Below, one piece after another: positions 1 through 12,900 of a DNA stretch of 64,000 nucleotides (positions are counted from its first letter, which is position 1; every line of letters begins with the position of its first letter). Under the pieces are notes generated by a model that saw nothing but the letters and a program-made list of their open reading frames with translations, had not been told where the DNA came from and searched no databases. The DNA is from Dermatophagoides farinae (Eukaryota; Arthropoda; Arachnida; Sarcoptiformes; Pyroglyphidae): NCBI RefSeq assembly GCF_024713945.1, contig NC_134677.1:7319001-7383000 (forward strand), given 5' to 3'. The translations under genes and the position numbers were made by a program.

Positions 1-3000
1 CAACCAAATCAAAAAGGAACAAAGTTTGTCGTGGATGAAATTACTGGTGAAGTCAAGACTAATAAAGTTTTCGATCGAGAAGGAGATGATGGTCGTTTTG
101 TTTCGGTCACGGTTAAAGCTACCGATCGTGGCTCCCCTCCATTGGAAGGTGTTTGCTCTTTCAAGGTAAGCTCATATGAATTTTATAATCATATTTTGAC
201 AAATGTTTTCGTTTTATTTTAGGTCGAAATCACCGATATTAATGACAATCCACCTTTGTTTGATCGACAAGAGTACAAAGAATATGTTCGTCAGGATACA
301 GCATTGGGTACAAACATTCTTCGTGTTTCAGCTTCTGATGAAGACGCTGATATGAATGGTATCATCACTTATAATCTTACCGCACTAGACCGACATTCCG
401 ATCTGAGTTATTTCAACATAAATCATGAATCTGGTTGGATTAGCTTGGCCCGACCGCTTGACGGTGATCATTACTCGATGCGAGCAATAGCAACCGATAA
501 TGGTTACCCACAACATCGAGCAACGGTGGATATTTCAATCGATGTAGTCGATCGTGCTAACAATCCACCTATTTGGGACAAACCCGAATATGGTCCAATT
601 CGAATCCCTGAAAATGTTCCCATTGGACACAAAGTAATTTCGATCAAGGCTCGTTCTGGAATACCGGACAATCCGACTGTTTTTTACACGTTAATGAAAG
701 GTGGTACCGAACAGACTAACAAAAAAGATACATTCTATGTCATACAAAGCCCCGGCGAAGGTGATGAAATATGGGCCGATATTTGTGTCAATCAACCGCT
801 GGATTATGAACGAATCAATCAATACAATTTAACCGTACGAGTACAAAACAATGGAGTTCAACAACTTGGATCCGAAGCTACTGTTCATATTTATCTAATG
901 GATGTCAACGATGAAATTCCTTTGTTCATAGAAAAAGAACAGGAAACTGTTCTTGAAGGTATGCCACCTGGAACCAAAGTCACACAAGTTGAAGCAATCG
1001 ATAAAGATGGCACACCTCCGTTCAATAAAGTTTACTATTCGATTATGCCAAAAGGCTCTGAAAGTAATCCACCATTCAAAATTGACCGCGAAACTGGCGA
1101 AATCTTCACCAACATGGAATTTGATCGTGAAGAAAAACAAGCATATGCTATTCTTGTTAAAGCTGAAGATGGTGCACCGTCAGCTCGACCAAACATGAAA
1201 AACAATGAACCAAATTATGGTAAATCATGAAAGTTGATTTGACTCAATCTAATATTGTCTTTTTTTATAGTTACCAAATATATTCGTATTGCCATTGGTG
1301 ACAAAAACGATAATCCACCATATTTTGATCAAGCTCTTTATGATGCTGAAGTGAATGAAGATGAAGATATTCATCATACGGTCATCACTGTTACTGCCAA
1401 AGACAAAGATGAATGTAATGTTGTCATGTGCTTTGATACATAAATCTTTAATTTTTTTTTCTTTCTCCATGTGATTATTTAGCTTCAAAGATTCGATATG
1501 AAATTACTCGTGGTAATCATGGTGGCGCTTTTGCAGTGAAAAATGAAACTGGTGCCATTTATGTTGCTGGTCCATTAGATTATGAATCGCGAAAGAGGTT
1601 TGCTTCATTTTTTCCATTTATTTTCTTTTTCTTTCTTTTTGTTTTCCATTCTTTTTTTTCGGTTATGCAATTTGCAAATTTTACGTTAATTTTAGAATAG
1701 AAAAGATGTTTTTTTCTTTTCAATAATTACAATAATATTTATTATTCTGAAAAATATATATACTGTATATAGTACAAACTACGTTTGGTTGCATCAGATA
1801 ATCTCAATGAAAATTTCACTCACGTAGTCATCCATGTAAATGATGTCAACGATAATCCACCGATATTCGATCGGCCAACATATGAAACACAGATCACCGA
1901 AGAGGATGATCGAATGCTACCTAAACGAGTGTTACAGGTTTAAATAAATTCAAATTGAATCATTATTAAATAAGTGTAAATTATCACCAATGGTTGGTTA
2001 GCGATTATGTATGAAATTTTGCAAATTGCCCCTCTTTTTTTCCTTTGTTTTTCCTGATTTTTGTTTTTAATAGGAAAATTATTCAATTTTTTGTTTCATT
2101 TTTTTTCATCCCCTGATGATTGTAGTATAACCTGACCTTAGTCGCATCGGATACATTGCACGAAAATTCTACCCAAGTCCGTTTATTCATAAAAGACATC
2201 AATGATTTACCACCCAAATTTGAAAAGAGCTCCTATGAAACCACAATTCTTGAAGAAGATGATCAAGATTTACCCAAAATGATTCTTAAGGTAAAAATTT
2301 GGACCCACTTAGTTTTGACCGACTTTTTTTTGTTTTTATTGTTGAATAACACGCTAACCATTTATTGATGGATTGACACTTGAGAATTATTTTTCATTGA
2401 TTGTTCAAGAAAATTGATTAATAAACAATGTTTTTTAATTTTAGGTCACTGCAACGGATGGTGATCGAGATCGTCCTCAAGCCATTGTATATTTTTTGAC
2501 TGGCCAAGGTATCGATGACAAGAATCCTCGTAACAGCAAATTCTCTATAAATTCAACAACTGGTGAAATCTACGTGCTAAAACCGCTGGATCGTGATTTA
2601 CCAACTGGTCGTTCACAATGGCGTTTTACTGTATTCGCAGAAGATGAAGGTGGTAACGGTTTAGTCGGTTATGCTGATGTGTTAGTCAACTTACGAGACA
2701 TTAATGATAATGCTCCATTCTTTCCACAATCACGATATGAAGGCAACGTTACCGAAAATGGCACCGCTGATATGACAGTTATGACCATGACTGCTGTCGA
2801 TTATGATGATCCTAATGAAGGTTCAAACGCTCGACTTAAATATGCTATTGAACAAAATCCTGTTAACGAACGTGGAGAATTAATTTTTAAAATTGATGAA
2901 GATACCGGTACAATCTCGACTTTGGTTTGTTGTTTGGATCGTGAACAAAATCCGGAATATGTAATAAAAGTGGTCGCTACTGATGGTGGTGGACTGAAAG

Positions 3001-6000
3001 GTACAGGTTCGGCTACGATAAAAATACGTGACATCAATGATATGCCCCCTGAGTTTACCAAAAAAGAATGGAGTGTAGAAGTTGATGAAACTGATGGTGA
3101 AATGCTGCCAGAAAATCCTATCCTCGTAGTTTCTGTCAACGATCAAGATTTACTCGAGACCAATCGATTTAGTTATCGAGTTTTGGAAAATTCAGTTGGT
3201 GCTGACAAATTTACAATGGTTACCAATTCTGATGGTACTGGTTCGTTGAAAGTGGCGAAACCACTCGACTATGAAGATTATCAACAGCGTTATGGCTTCA
3301 ATATAACCATACAAGTTAGTGATAGTGGTGAAAGCTCTGAATCGTATCATGTTGATTATGCCAAAGTTTACATCCGACTTCGTGATATTAATGATAATAA
3401 GCCTGAATTCAAAGAAACAAATTTAGATGTAACTGTGCAAGAAGATGCTAATATAGGCACTCCATTAGCAACATTTGTTGCTCATGATGCTGATCAAGGT
3501 GGAAAATCACGTGTCAGCTATGCCATTGATCGATCATCTGATAAAAAGCGTCAATTTACTATCGGACAAGATGGTGTGGTCAAAACACAACGTATGTTAG
3601 ATCGTGAAGATACTCCACGTCATCATGTTAAAATTTTGGCCATCGATGATGGTATCCCGGCCCGTACAGCTACAACTACATTGACAGTTATTGTCGTTGA
3701 CGTTAATGATAATGCGCCTAGATTTCTCAAAGATTATCGACCAGTCATCATGGAACATCAAGGGCCAACTAAAGTTGAAGAAATTCTTGCTACAGATGAT
3801 GATGATCGTTCCAGAAATAATGGCCCTCCGTTCACATTCCGTCTATCGAAAGATGCTTCCGATACGATCAAAGAATTTTTCGATGTTCATCAAGATCATA
3901 AAGGTGCCAATGGTGATGGTATGGCTATCGTAACTTCGAAAAAAGAATTTGATCGTGAAATTCAAAAAGAATATCTGGTTCCGATCGTCATTAAAGATAG
4001 TGGCTATCCATCAAAATCAGGAACATCTACATTAACTGTAATCATCGGTGATATCAACGATAATCGTATGTATCCTGGAAGCAAAAACATCTTCGTATAC
4101 AACTTTCTTGGACAATCACCTCCAACACCGATTGGTAGAGTTCATGTGGAAGATCTTGATGATTGGGATTTGCCAGATAAATCATTCATCTGGGATGGTG
4201 GTGTTGCTCATCCATTGTTTGATTTGAATACTGACGATGGCATGATAACAATGAAAAATGTAACCAATGGTGAATACTTTCTACGATTTAATGTTCATGA
4301 TCGTAAACATACACAAAATGTCCCGGCCAACGTTACTGTTGTTGTTCGTGAATTGCCCGAAGAAGCTGTTTATAATTCTGGTTCAATTCGTGTTAGTGGA
4401 ATCACTGCTGAAGATTTTATTCGAGTTTGGTTTCCACACAAACAAAAACAGGAGAAAAGTAAATATGAAAAATTCAAGGATGTATTGGCCCGTATTCTGA
4501 AAGTACAACGCGAAAACCTAGATGTATTCAGTGTGATAACCAGATCCGAAAGGCCTCCAATCACTGACATTCGATTTTCAGCTCATGGATCTCCTTACCT
4601 AAAATCTGTATTTTTGGATGGTGCAGTTACATTGAATCGAAAAGTTATTGAACATCAAGTTGGCATCAATATTACCATGGTTGGAATCGATGAATGTTTG
4701 GTGGAAAATATAAATTGTGAAGGAGCAAGCTGTACCAACGTACTTGAAATCTATCCACAACCAATATTTGTCAATGCTAATCGTACATCTTTTGTTGGCG
4801 TTAATGTTGGTGTCCGTCCCAAATGTTCCTGTGGTCCAAGGGATTTCGATGAAACCGAAACATGTCGTAAAATGCCACCCCATTGTTTAAATGGTGGTCG
4901 TTGTACTGATTCATTGGTTGGAGCATTATGTACCTGTCCTCGAGGATATTCCGGTCCACGTTGCGAAATGCCTTCACGTACTTTCCACGGCGATGGTTGG
5001 GCATGGTATCCTCCATTGCAAGTTTGTTCAGATTCTCATCTTTCCATCGAATTTATGACCCGAACACCTAGTGGTTTGCTTTTCTACAATGGTCCAATGG
5101 GCGAGCCAATCGAAGGCGAATATAAAATAACTGATTTCATCTCTCTAGAACTTCAACGTGGTAATCCAAGACTGCTTATTGATTTTGGATCTGGTACAGC
5201 CGAGTTAACTGTTCATCCGATTGGTGATTTACATGATGGTGAATGGCATCGTATAGATATTTTCTGGACGAAAGAAACAGCTCGAATCCTAGTTGACAAC
5301 TGTGCTGGTATTCGATTCAATGACGATGATTTAATGAGAGTAGATCGTTCTCGATGTGAAAATATTACACAAATTGTTGGATTTAATGAATTTCTCAATG
5401 TAAATAGTCCTTTGCAAGTTGGCGGTCTATATCAGAAACTTTCATCGGCAGGCATATCGCCCTTATTGGCCAATGCTAACTACTTTAATCTTCCCACTAA
5501 GATCGGCTTCAACGGATGCATCAGAAATTTGATTCATAACAGTGTTATGTATGATCTTGGTTCTCCTGGTTCGTATTCTAATTCAGAACCTGGATGTCAA
5601 ATTTCGGAAGAATTGTGTAAAGCAAATTCAATTTATGGTCGATGTTCTAACGGTGAATGTGTGGCCAGCTTCAATTCTGCCCGATGTTTATGTGAACCTG
5701 GTTGGACTGGACCTAACTGTGATCGTGAAACAATGTCGAAGATGTTCCAGACTAACAGTTATATCAAATATGCCATTTCTTTTGATCCGGATCCTTATCG
5801 AAATGAAATTCAACTACAATTCCGAACACGACAAAAGAATGGCGAACTATTTCGAGTAGCCAGCAAACATTATCGTGAATATTGGATCCTAGAAATTAAA
5901 GACAAAAAATTACGATTCCGTTTCAATCTGAATAATCTTGAAGAACGTGAACTATGGTTGCCATTCGTTTCTGTCAGTGATGGTCAATGGCATACCGTCA

Positions 6001-7982
6001 AAGTTCAACGATATGGTTCTACTGCTTCAATCGTATTGGATGGTGGTGGAGGTCGAAGATCTAATGAAATTACCGAATATGAAGGATTACATCAATTGTT
6101 GTTGGTTGACAAACAAAACGTTATGGCTGGTGGATTTGCCCAAATTGTCGGCCCATCTCAATATATTGTTGATTTTGATTATGTTGAAGGTACGATTAAT
6201 GTCTATTTTTTAAATTTTTTATAACTTATCCTTAATTTAATATTATTTAGGCTGTATGGCTGACATTCGTTTGGACGGTCGACAATTGCCCATGGAAAAT
6301 GGATCGGAAAATGCTTTTGTTGTTGAGGCTCGAAACATAATTACTGGTTGTCCTTCTAATAATCCATGTGAAGGAATACATTGCAATCATCCATTCGAAT
6401 GTATAGATCTCTGGAATTTGCATGAATGCAGGTATGTCGAACTTTTGTGATCAAACCATTATAACCCAAATTGTTCATCTTGATTAATTCATATCGATTT
6501 CTCTGTTATTACTATTTTAAATCTTTTCACTGTTTTAACTTTCAATTTCCAACCTTTCTATTGTTTTCTGCTAACCACTTCACTGTCTTGTCTACAAATG
6601 AAAGATGTCCACTTGGATTCAGAGCCACTGGAGACGGAAAGAATTGTACTGATCTTAATGAATGTTATCCAATTAATCCTTGCCTTAATGGTGGAACGTG
6701 TATGAATCTACCAGACGGCCGAGGATTCCACTGTACATGTTTGCCTCATTTCTCCGGCCAATATTGTAATGCTCTGCGTGTCGGCAAAGAGCTTCAATTG
6801 AGCAATTCTGCATTGATTATCATACTTATATTGGCCTTTAATTTTATTAGTACGTTTCATTTTATTATTCATTTATTCGATCTCCGAATTTTCCGGATCT
6901 CCATAGCAGTGTCTGTGCGTCGTTTCTTCATTTTCCTTTTCTCATTTCCTATTCGTTTCTCAATGTTTCACTGTTCACTTTATACGAATTATGATCATCA
7001 ATCACTATAATCTATTTATACTTTCCGACAATTAGTTGCCCCACTGGATTTCAAATGACGGCAAATCGTCTTAGTTGTGAAGATAGAAATGAATGTGAAT
7101 GGCACCCTTGTGGTCGTGGCGGTATTTGTTATAATATTCCTCGTGGCGGTGGATATTCTTGTGAATGTCAATTAGAAGGATTCCGTTGTGATAATTGTAG
7201 CTGCGAAGAAGGACCCTTATTACGTCGAGGCAAAGCAGCTGTTGGATTAGGAATGGATGCTTTGCTCATAATTCTCCTTTGTGTCATCTTTTATTCAAGT
7301 AAGATTCTGAATTCATAATCATCAAACGACTATCGTTCACTGCTATTGGGATCAATCATCGGGGATTGTTTTTTTCCTTGTTATTCATTCAACGAGCTTC
7401 AATTAATTTAATTTTATTAATTTCATTTACAGTTTTGATTGCTGCCTTTTTGATTTACAAACGAAGTAAACGACCTCATCAAAAATTTGGACACGACGTC
7501 GATGATGACGTTCGTGAGAATATCATCAGCTATGATGACGAAGGCGGTGGAGAGGATGATATGAATGCCTATGACATAACTCCACTTCGTATACCGATTG
7601 ATCCCACTGGTGCAACGATACCGGGCAAACCAACGATGATCAAAGATATGCGTCATCGCCAATGTAAGTTTTTTTTATCATACGCAAATACATTAAACAT
7701 TTGAACATTATCGATGTTTTAGTCCCACCTGATGGCCATCCAGATGTTGGAGAATTGATACGAGAAAATCTTGAAAAAGCAGACACTGACCCAAACGCAC
7801 CTCCATTTGATGATCTACGTAACTATGCATACGAAGGTTGTGGCAGTACAGCTGGTTCTCTAAGTTCATTAGCATCAGCTATGGATGATAATGAACAGGA
7901 TTTTGACTATCTGAATCGTTGGGGACCAAGGTTCCAGAATTTGGCCGTCATGTATGTGCAAGGAGAAAGCGAGGAAGAATAA
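1..7982 (+). CDS. CadN: N-cadherin (classical type III cadherin), 3' part of gene
   Basis: Calcium-dependent homophilic adhesion receptor; the 5' end lies outside the window. Exons by splice signals and phase: <1-165, 223-1219, 1271-1414, 1483-about 1597, then 1773-1937 or 2126-2290, 2445-6189, 6251-6431, then 6605-6849 or 7036-7298, 7433-7663, 7723-7982 (stop TAA). About 2,080 residues are present. Around eleven cadherin-repeat boundaries are visible (DINDN, DVNDN, DKNDN, DINDM and similar calcium motifs). They are followed by the non-classical region (about 4080-4850), an EGF domain (CLNGGRC, about 4880), a laminin-G domain, an EGF domain, a second laminin-G domain, membrane-proximal EGF domains and a single membrane helix. 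The cytoplasmic tail ends in the catenin-binding region ([11 protein letters not shown], then [10 protein letters not shown]). This layout matches Drosophila CadN. The 3' UTR is probably long; the first AATAAA I see is at 9357-9362. One exon junction shows a one-base phase problem, listed in the findings. Confidence 0.95.
1773..1937 (+). other. CadN: CadN alternative cadherin-repeat exon, copy a
   Basis: 165 bases, 55 codons, phase 0 at both ends, bounded by tatatag and gtttaa. It encodes the end of one cadherin repeat (YKLRLVASD), a DVNDNPP linker and the start of the next repeat (EEDD, LPKRVLQ). Exon 2445 ([11 protein letters not shown]) continues it in frame. Exon 2126-2290 encodes the same segment at identical length, so the two should be mutually exclusive. 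Confidence 0.85.
2126..2290 (+). other. CadN: CadN alternative cadherin-repeat exon, copy b
   Basis: 165 bases, 55 codons, phase 0, acceptor gattgtag and donor gtaaaa. It encodes YNLTLVASD, a DINDLPP linker and [11 protein letters not shown], collinear with copy a; by hand about 30 of 55 residues are identical. Splicing both copies in series would duplicate half a repeat and break the cadherin fold. In copy b the linker reads DINDL instead of DVNDN, so calcium binding at this inter-repeat junction may differ. Confidence 0.85.
6605..6849 (+). other. CadN: CadN alternative EGF plus transmembrane exon, copy a
   Basis: 245 bases, entering with one base to complete a codon and leaving after one base (donor gtacgt). 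It encodes [15 protein letters not shown], a calcium-binding-type EGF ([17 protein letters not shown]) and the first half of a membrane helix ([14 protein letters not shown]), completed by [11 protein letters not shown] in exon 7433. It starts and ends in the same phase as the copy at 7036, which encodes the same layout. Confidence 0.85.
7036..7298 (+). other. CadN: CadN alternative EGF plus transmembrane exon, copy b
   Basis: 263 bases with the same entry and exit phases as copy a (donor gtaaga); six codons longer. It encodes [15 protein letters not shown], an EGF ([16 protein letters not shown]) and the helix start [17 protein letters not shown]. It also has an extra cysteine-rich stretch ([16 protein letters not shown]) just outside the membrane that copy a lacks. 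Drosophila CadN has an equivalent exon pair (18a/18b) around the membrane segment. Confidence 0.85.
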
Positions 7983-9936
7983 ACCATGTAAAAAACGAAT
8001 GCAATAGTTAGAAATCAAAAACCAAAAAAAAAAATTTGTGAATAATCATCCAATCTTAGCTGGTAAAAAAAAAATCAAATCAAAATTCAATTACCAGTAT
8101 CACAGACGAATCAAAATTTACATCTCATTCTGACGATCATTATATCAAAATTTGAATTTATGTTTGCTCAATATATACAAATTAATGATCCATAATCAAC
8201 AACAATCGTGAAAACTGTGTGGACTAATATCTTTTTGGATCGACTTTTATAATCTCTTTTGATCTCAACAAAAATTATTGTTTCGGATTTTGATTGATGT
8301 CGTGACAAAAACTTCAACTTTACAAACACATTTCTTTATATAACTACCATACGGATCATTGGTCATATTCATTCGAACGACATTCCAATTGATTCTACAT
8401 TTTTCTAAAAAAAAAAAAATTTAGTATTCATTTTTATATAATTTTTCTCTCATTTTCATTGTTTATAACAAATTGATCTTTTTTTTCTATCAACTTCATT
8501 ATTATCATTGATGTAAATGTAAATGTGCCAACACCATTGTCGACACACCTGATTCATTGAACAGAAAAATAACGTCTGAACCAGTATTTCACACACACAC
8601 ACACACACAAACACAAAATAATCACAATTAATAATTGTCAGCTTATTTCTTATATATGTAACATAAATTGATAATAATCATATACTTGCTTATTATTATT
8701 CTTATTTTTCAGTGATATTCTTGTTATATATTTTAGTAGTGTTTTTTTTTTCTCTCTCTCTTTCTCTTTCTCACTACACCCTGCAGCCAAATTCATTTTT
8801 TATCAACAACATCGACATTCGAATCATTTTTACAACGGTGCTCTATATGTGTGTACACTCCATGTTTTCTAATATTACATAATATGTACGAAATTGACTA
8901 TAATGGAAAAAAAACTGCCAAACATTGTTATTTATCACATCATCATCATTGATTCCATAATTACTTATATATTATATATATATACATAGTTTATAGTTCA
9001 AAAAAAACACACACAAACACTCGCATCATCATTATCATCATCATCAGCATTAATCGCGATTGACCATTTGTAATGGCAATACGATTTTATCAAAGAAAAT
9101 CTTTTTAAATTTTTTTTTTACATATATATTTCGAAAAGAAAATCCGGAAAGGAACTAGTCATAACAGTCGTGTTTTCTTTCTTTCATTTTCCTTTTTTTT
9201 CTGATAATTGACAAATTTAAACACACACACACACACACACACACGCACGTACTCACATATATATATATACACTAACCACAAATAATTTTTTTTTTCAAAC
9301 CTTAAAAGACAAACATCCTGTGGCAAAAAAAAAAAAAAAAAAGATGAATCCAAATCAATAAATACTTTTGATTGATTTTTTTTTCTTGTATATAACCAAT
9401 AATAATAATAATCATCATCATTATCATGATTAAAATTAATTTATTAAAAAGTAAATAATTTGTTTGTTTATTATCATTATATTAAAATTGATGGAATAAT
9501 TTATGCATTTTCATTCGATAGCGAAATCAGAATCTACACAATAAAATTTCAACAACAACAAAAAAACCACACACTCAAGTAAATGTTGGATGTTTGCTTT
9601 TTTTTGGATGAAAGCTTTTGCATTGTCGTTACCTATGTATGTCAACGGTGTTGTATCCTGTTTGTCATTCATCTTAATCGATTTAGCCGTATCCAAGATT
9701 TTTAATTTTTTTTTTTTTTTTTTTGGTTTTTTTTCTCTCTGATTCATTCGATGACAACAATATTTGATTTAACAATTAATATTAGTTGACTTATTATTGT
9801 ATTATTAGTGTTGGAAATTGGTTAGATGCAAAAAATTCGAATTCTTTTCATTTTCGACAATATCAAAACATATTTAAACACAATAAATATCTAGTCGTTA
9901 ATCGTAGTCATCATTGGCATTATCTATGTATTGATC
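7983..9936. other. CadN 3' UTR and intergenic spacer
   Basis: No convincing coding exon. A/T homopolymers, CA microsatellites (8590-8608, 9220-9244) and CAT runs. AATAAA at 9357-9362 is a candidate CadN poly(A) signal; another AATAAA lies near 9881, just before the ABCA start codon. Confidence 0.6.
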
Positions 9937-12900
9937 ATGTTGCCTAAGAAACAACCAGTAAATGATGAAATTGTATCAAATAATGAAATTGTTTCCTCTT
10001 CTTCCTCCTCCTCAGCATCAGCGTCATCATCATCATCATCAGAATTTGATCCAAATTTCATCGAAAAACTTGCCATTTGCTTGTTTAATAACCCGGTGAT
10101 TTTGTTATTATGGAAAAATTTTAAAATCAAAAGCCGTCATCCATGTCGATCAATATTCTGGTTGCTAGTACCATGTATTTTCTGCATCATATTAGTCTTG
10201 ATTCAAATGGTAGCCGATCAAGAATTTGTCAAAAACACGACTATATATAACGAACATGGTATTGATGAAGATTTGTCCACAATTGCAATTTCTGATAAAC
10301 AAATTCTATATGCTCCGTTAACTAATGAAACTGAAGAAATCATGGAAATTCTGCACAAAAACATCGTGACCACTGAAATAATTGGATTTCACAATGAATC
10401 CGATCTAATCGCTTATTATGAGAGAAACAACAACAACAAAATTTCTTGTGCAATTGTATTTAATCGAATTAATTATGATGGTGCTGATTTCAAAATTCGT
10501 TTTCCATTCATTCCAAATCAGAATGGTAATAGTGTGTCTCGATTTATCGAATTGACTTGGAAAACATCAAAATACTGGCCACGGCACGTGTTGAGTGGTC
10601 CAAGATCAGCGAACAATAGTTATGGTGGACCACCAGATTATTTCAACAATGGATTTCTGTATATACAACATGAAATCAGCAAAGCAATAGCCATCTATTT
10701 TGATCCTAAAAGTGAAAATTTTTTTGATCAACTTCGTATGTCCATCCAACGATACCCGTTTCCGAAATATCAGAAAAACGATTTTCTCTTTTACATGGAA
10801 ATTGTTTTTCCAATAGTCTTTTTGTTAAGTTTTCTATCCATCTCGATGGAGTTAACCAAAGACATTGTGATGGAGAAAGAATTACGATTGAAAGAAATAA
10901 TGAAAATAATGGGTCTACGCGAATGGATGCATTGGCTATCCTGGTTTATTTATGCTTTTTTATGGCATACTTTATTCGGCATAATCATAACATCGATTCT
11001 CTGTATTCCATTTGGCAAACAAGCTATACTCAAATACAGTGATCCATTTTTAGTGTTCCTATTCATCATGTTTTATGTCGTTTCTGTAATAACGTTTTGT
11101 TTTCTGGTGAGTAGCATACCCAAAATATCAGAAAAGGCTGATTTTGCCGGAACAATCGGTGGTACCATTTACATTCTCTTATTTTTACCATATTATTTTA
11201 TCAACTTTAATTATGAGTAAGTTTCATCAGATTCCAAAATTATCCATCTAATCATAATGTAATTTTAAGCGAAATACCATTTGAATGGCGATTATTCTCA
11301 AGTTTTTTGTTCAACATAAACATGCCATTTGGATTGATGATAATTTCTGAGCTAGAAATTAATCATATCGGTCTTCATTGGAACAACATTTGGGAGCCAA
11401 TAGCACACGATGATCCAATGACATTTGGTTATATATTCATCATGTTTCTAGTGACATCAGTTGTACAATTTATCACTGCTATTTATATTGGAGCCGTATT
11501 TCCAGGAAAATATGGAATGGGCAAACCATGGAATTTTTTTGTCAATTTTTTTTATCCATCAAATGATTACCAAAAAGATGAAGAAAAACCGCTAGATTCT
11601 AATGGAGTTCATATAATAAATTTATATAAATCGTATGATGACCAGAAAACATTTGCCGTTAAAAATTTGACGTTGAATTTGCCACAAAATCGCATCACTG
11701 TTCTATTAGGACATAATGGAGCGGGAAAAACCACTTTGATGTCCATGTTATGTGGTTTAATCATTCCTAGTTGCGGTACAATCCTCATTAATGGAATAAA
11801 TCTCCATGATGATATGGAACGTGTGCGTGAAAATCTTGGAATATGTCCACAATTTGATGTTTTATTTGATCATCTTACTGTTGAAGAACATTTATGGTTT
11901 TATTGCAAATTGAAAAATGTTTGTGAGAAATCTATTTACGAGGAAATTGATTCACTGATTAATAAATTGGATCTAAACTCCAAAAGACGAAATTTGGCTT
12001 CTACGCTGTCCGGTGGTATGAAACGTAAACTTTCGGTATGTCTATTTTATGATTTGGAATTATGTTTGAAAGTTATTTTTTGGTCTATAGGTTGGAATAG
12101 CTCTGGTAGGTGGGTCCAAGTTTGTCTTGTTGGACGAAGCTACATCAGGAATGGATGTTTCAGCTCGTAGATTCCTATGGGATTTCCTAATCAAAGAAAA
12201 AACTAACCGAACAATCCTCTTCTCTACACATTGCATGGAAGAAGCTGATGTCTTAGGAGACAAAATTGCCATTATGCAGCAAGGACAACTCAAATGCTTT
12301 GGATCACCATACCAATTACGTAAAGATTTCAAGCTGGGTCATCTCTTAAAGATTGCAATAACAAGGCAAGCAAATAAGCAAAAAATCATCGATTTGATCA
12401 ATTCACACATCATTGATGCCAACCTGTTGGCTTCAAGCAATAATGAAATGACATTCAGTTTGCCAGAGTGTCAATCTAAAAATTTTGGACCACTATTCTT
12501 GACAATCGAACAGAATAACACTGATCTAGGCATCGATCATTTTGGTATTTCTGTTTCCACAATCGAAGAGGTCTTTTTTCGGTGAGTTTTTTTCCATGTT
12601 TTTAGATTCTTTATTCCAATAATATCATCTTTTTGAATAGGGCCAATCAATTTCAGCTGAATGACATTGATTCAGAACAAAAATATTCACAAGATCTAAT
12701 TGATCGAATGAAACATAATTCATTGGAACATAGCAGTGAACTGGCACATTTGAGGCAAATTTTTCAAAGTCAATTTGTCAAAAAATTACGGTTTCTGCTA
12801 CGAAGTCCTTTTCTTTTAGTTGCACATTTTGTTCTTCCCGCAATCGTTCTTATTATTGGCATTATTAGTGCCATGGGTGTGGCTCATAGCTTGACAAGTT

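Noticed and set aside
2801-3146. Open frames of 112 and 88 codons on the minus strand inside CadN
   Set aside because: They mirror the large cadherin exon, whose plus-strand frame has clear domain motifs; no independent features.
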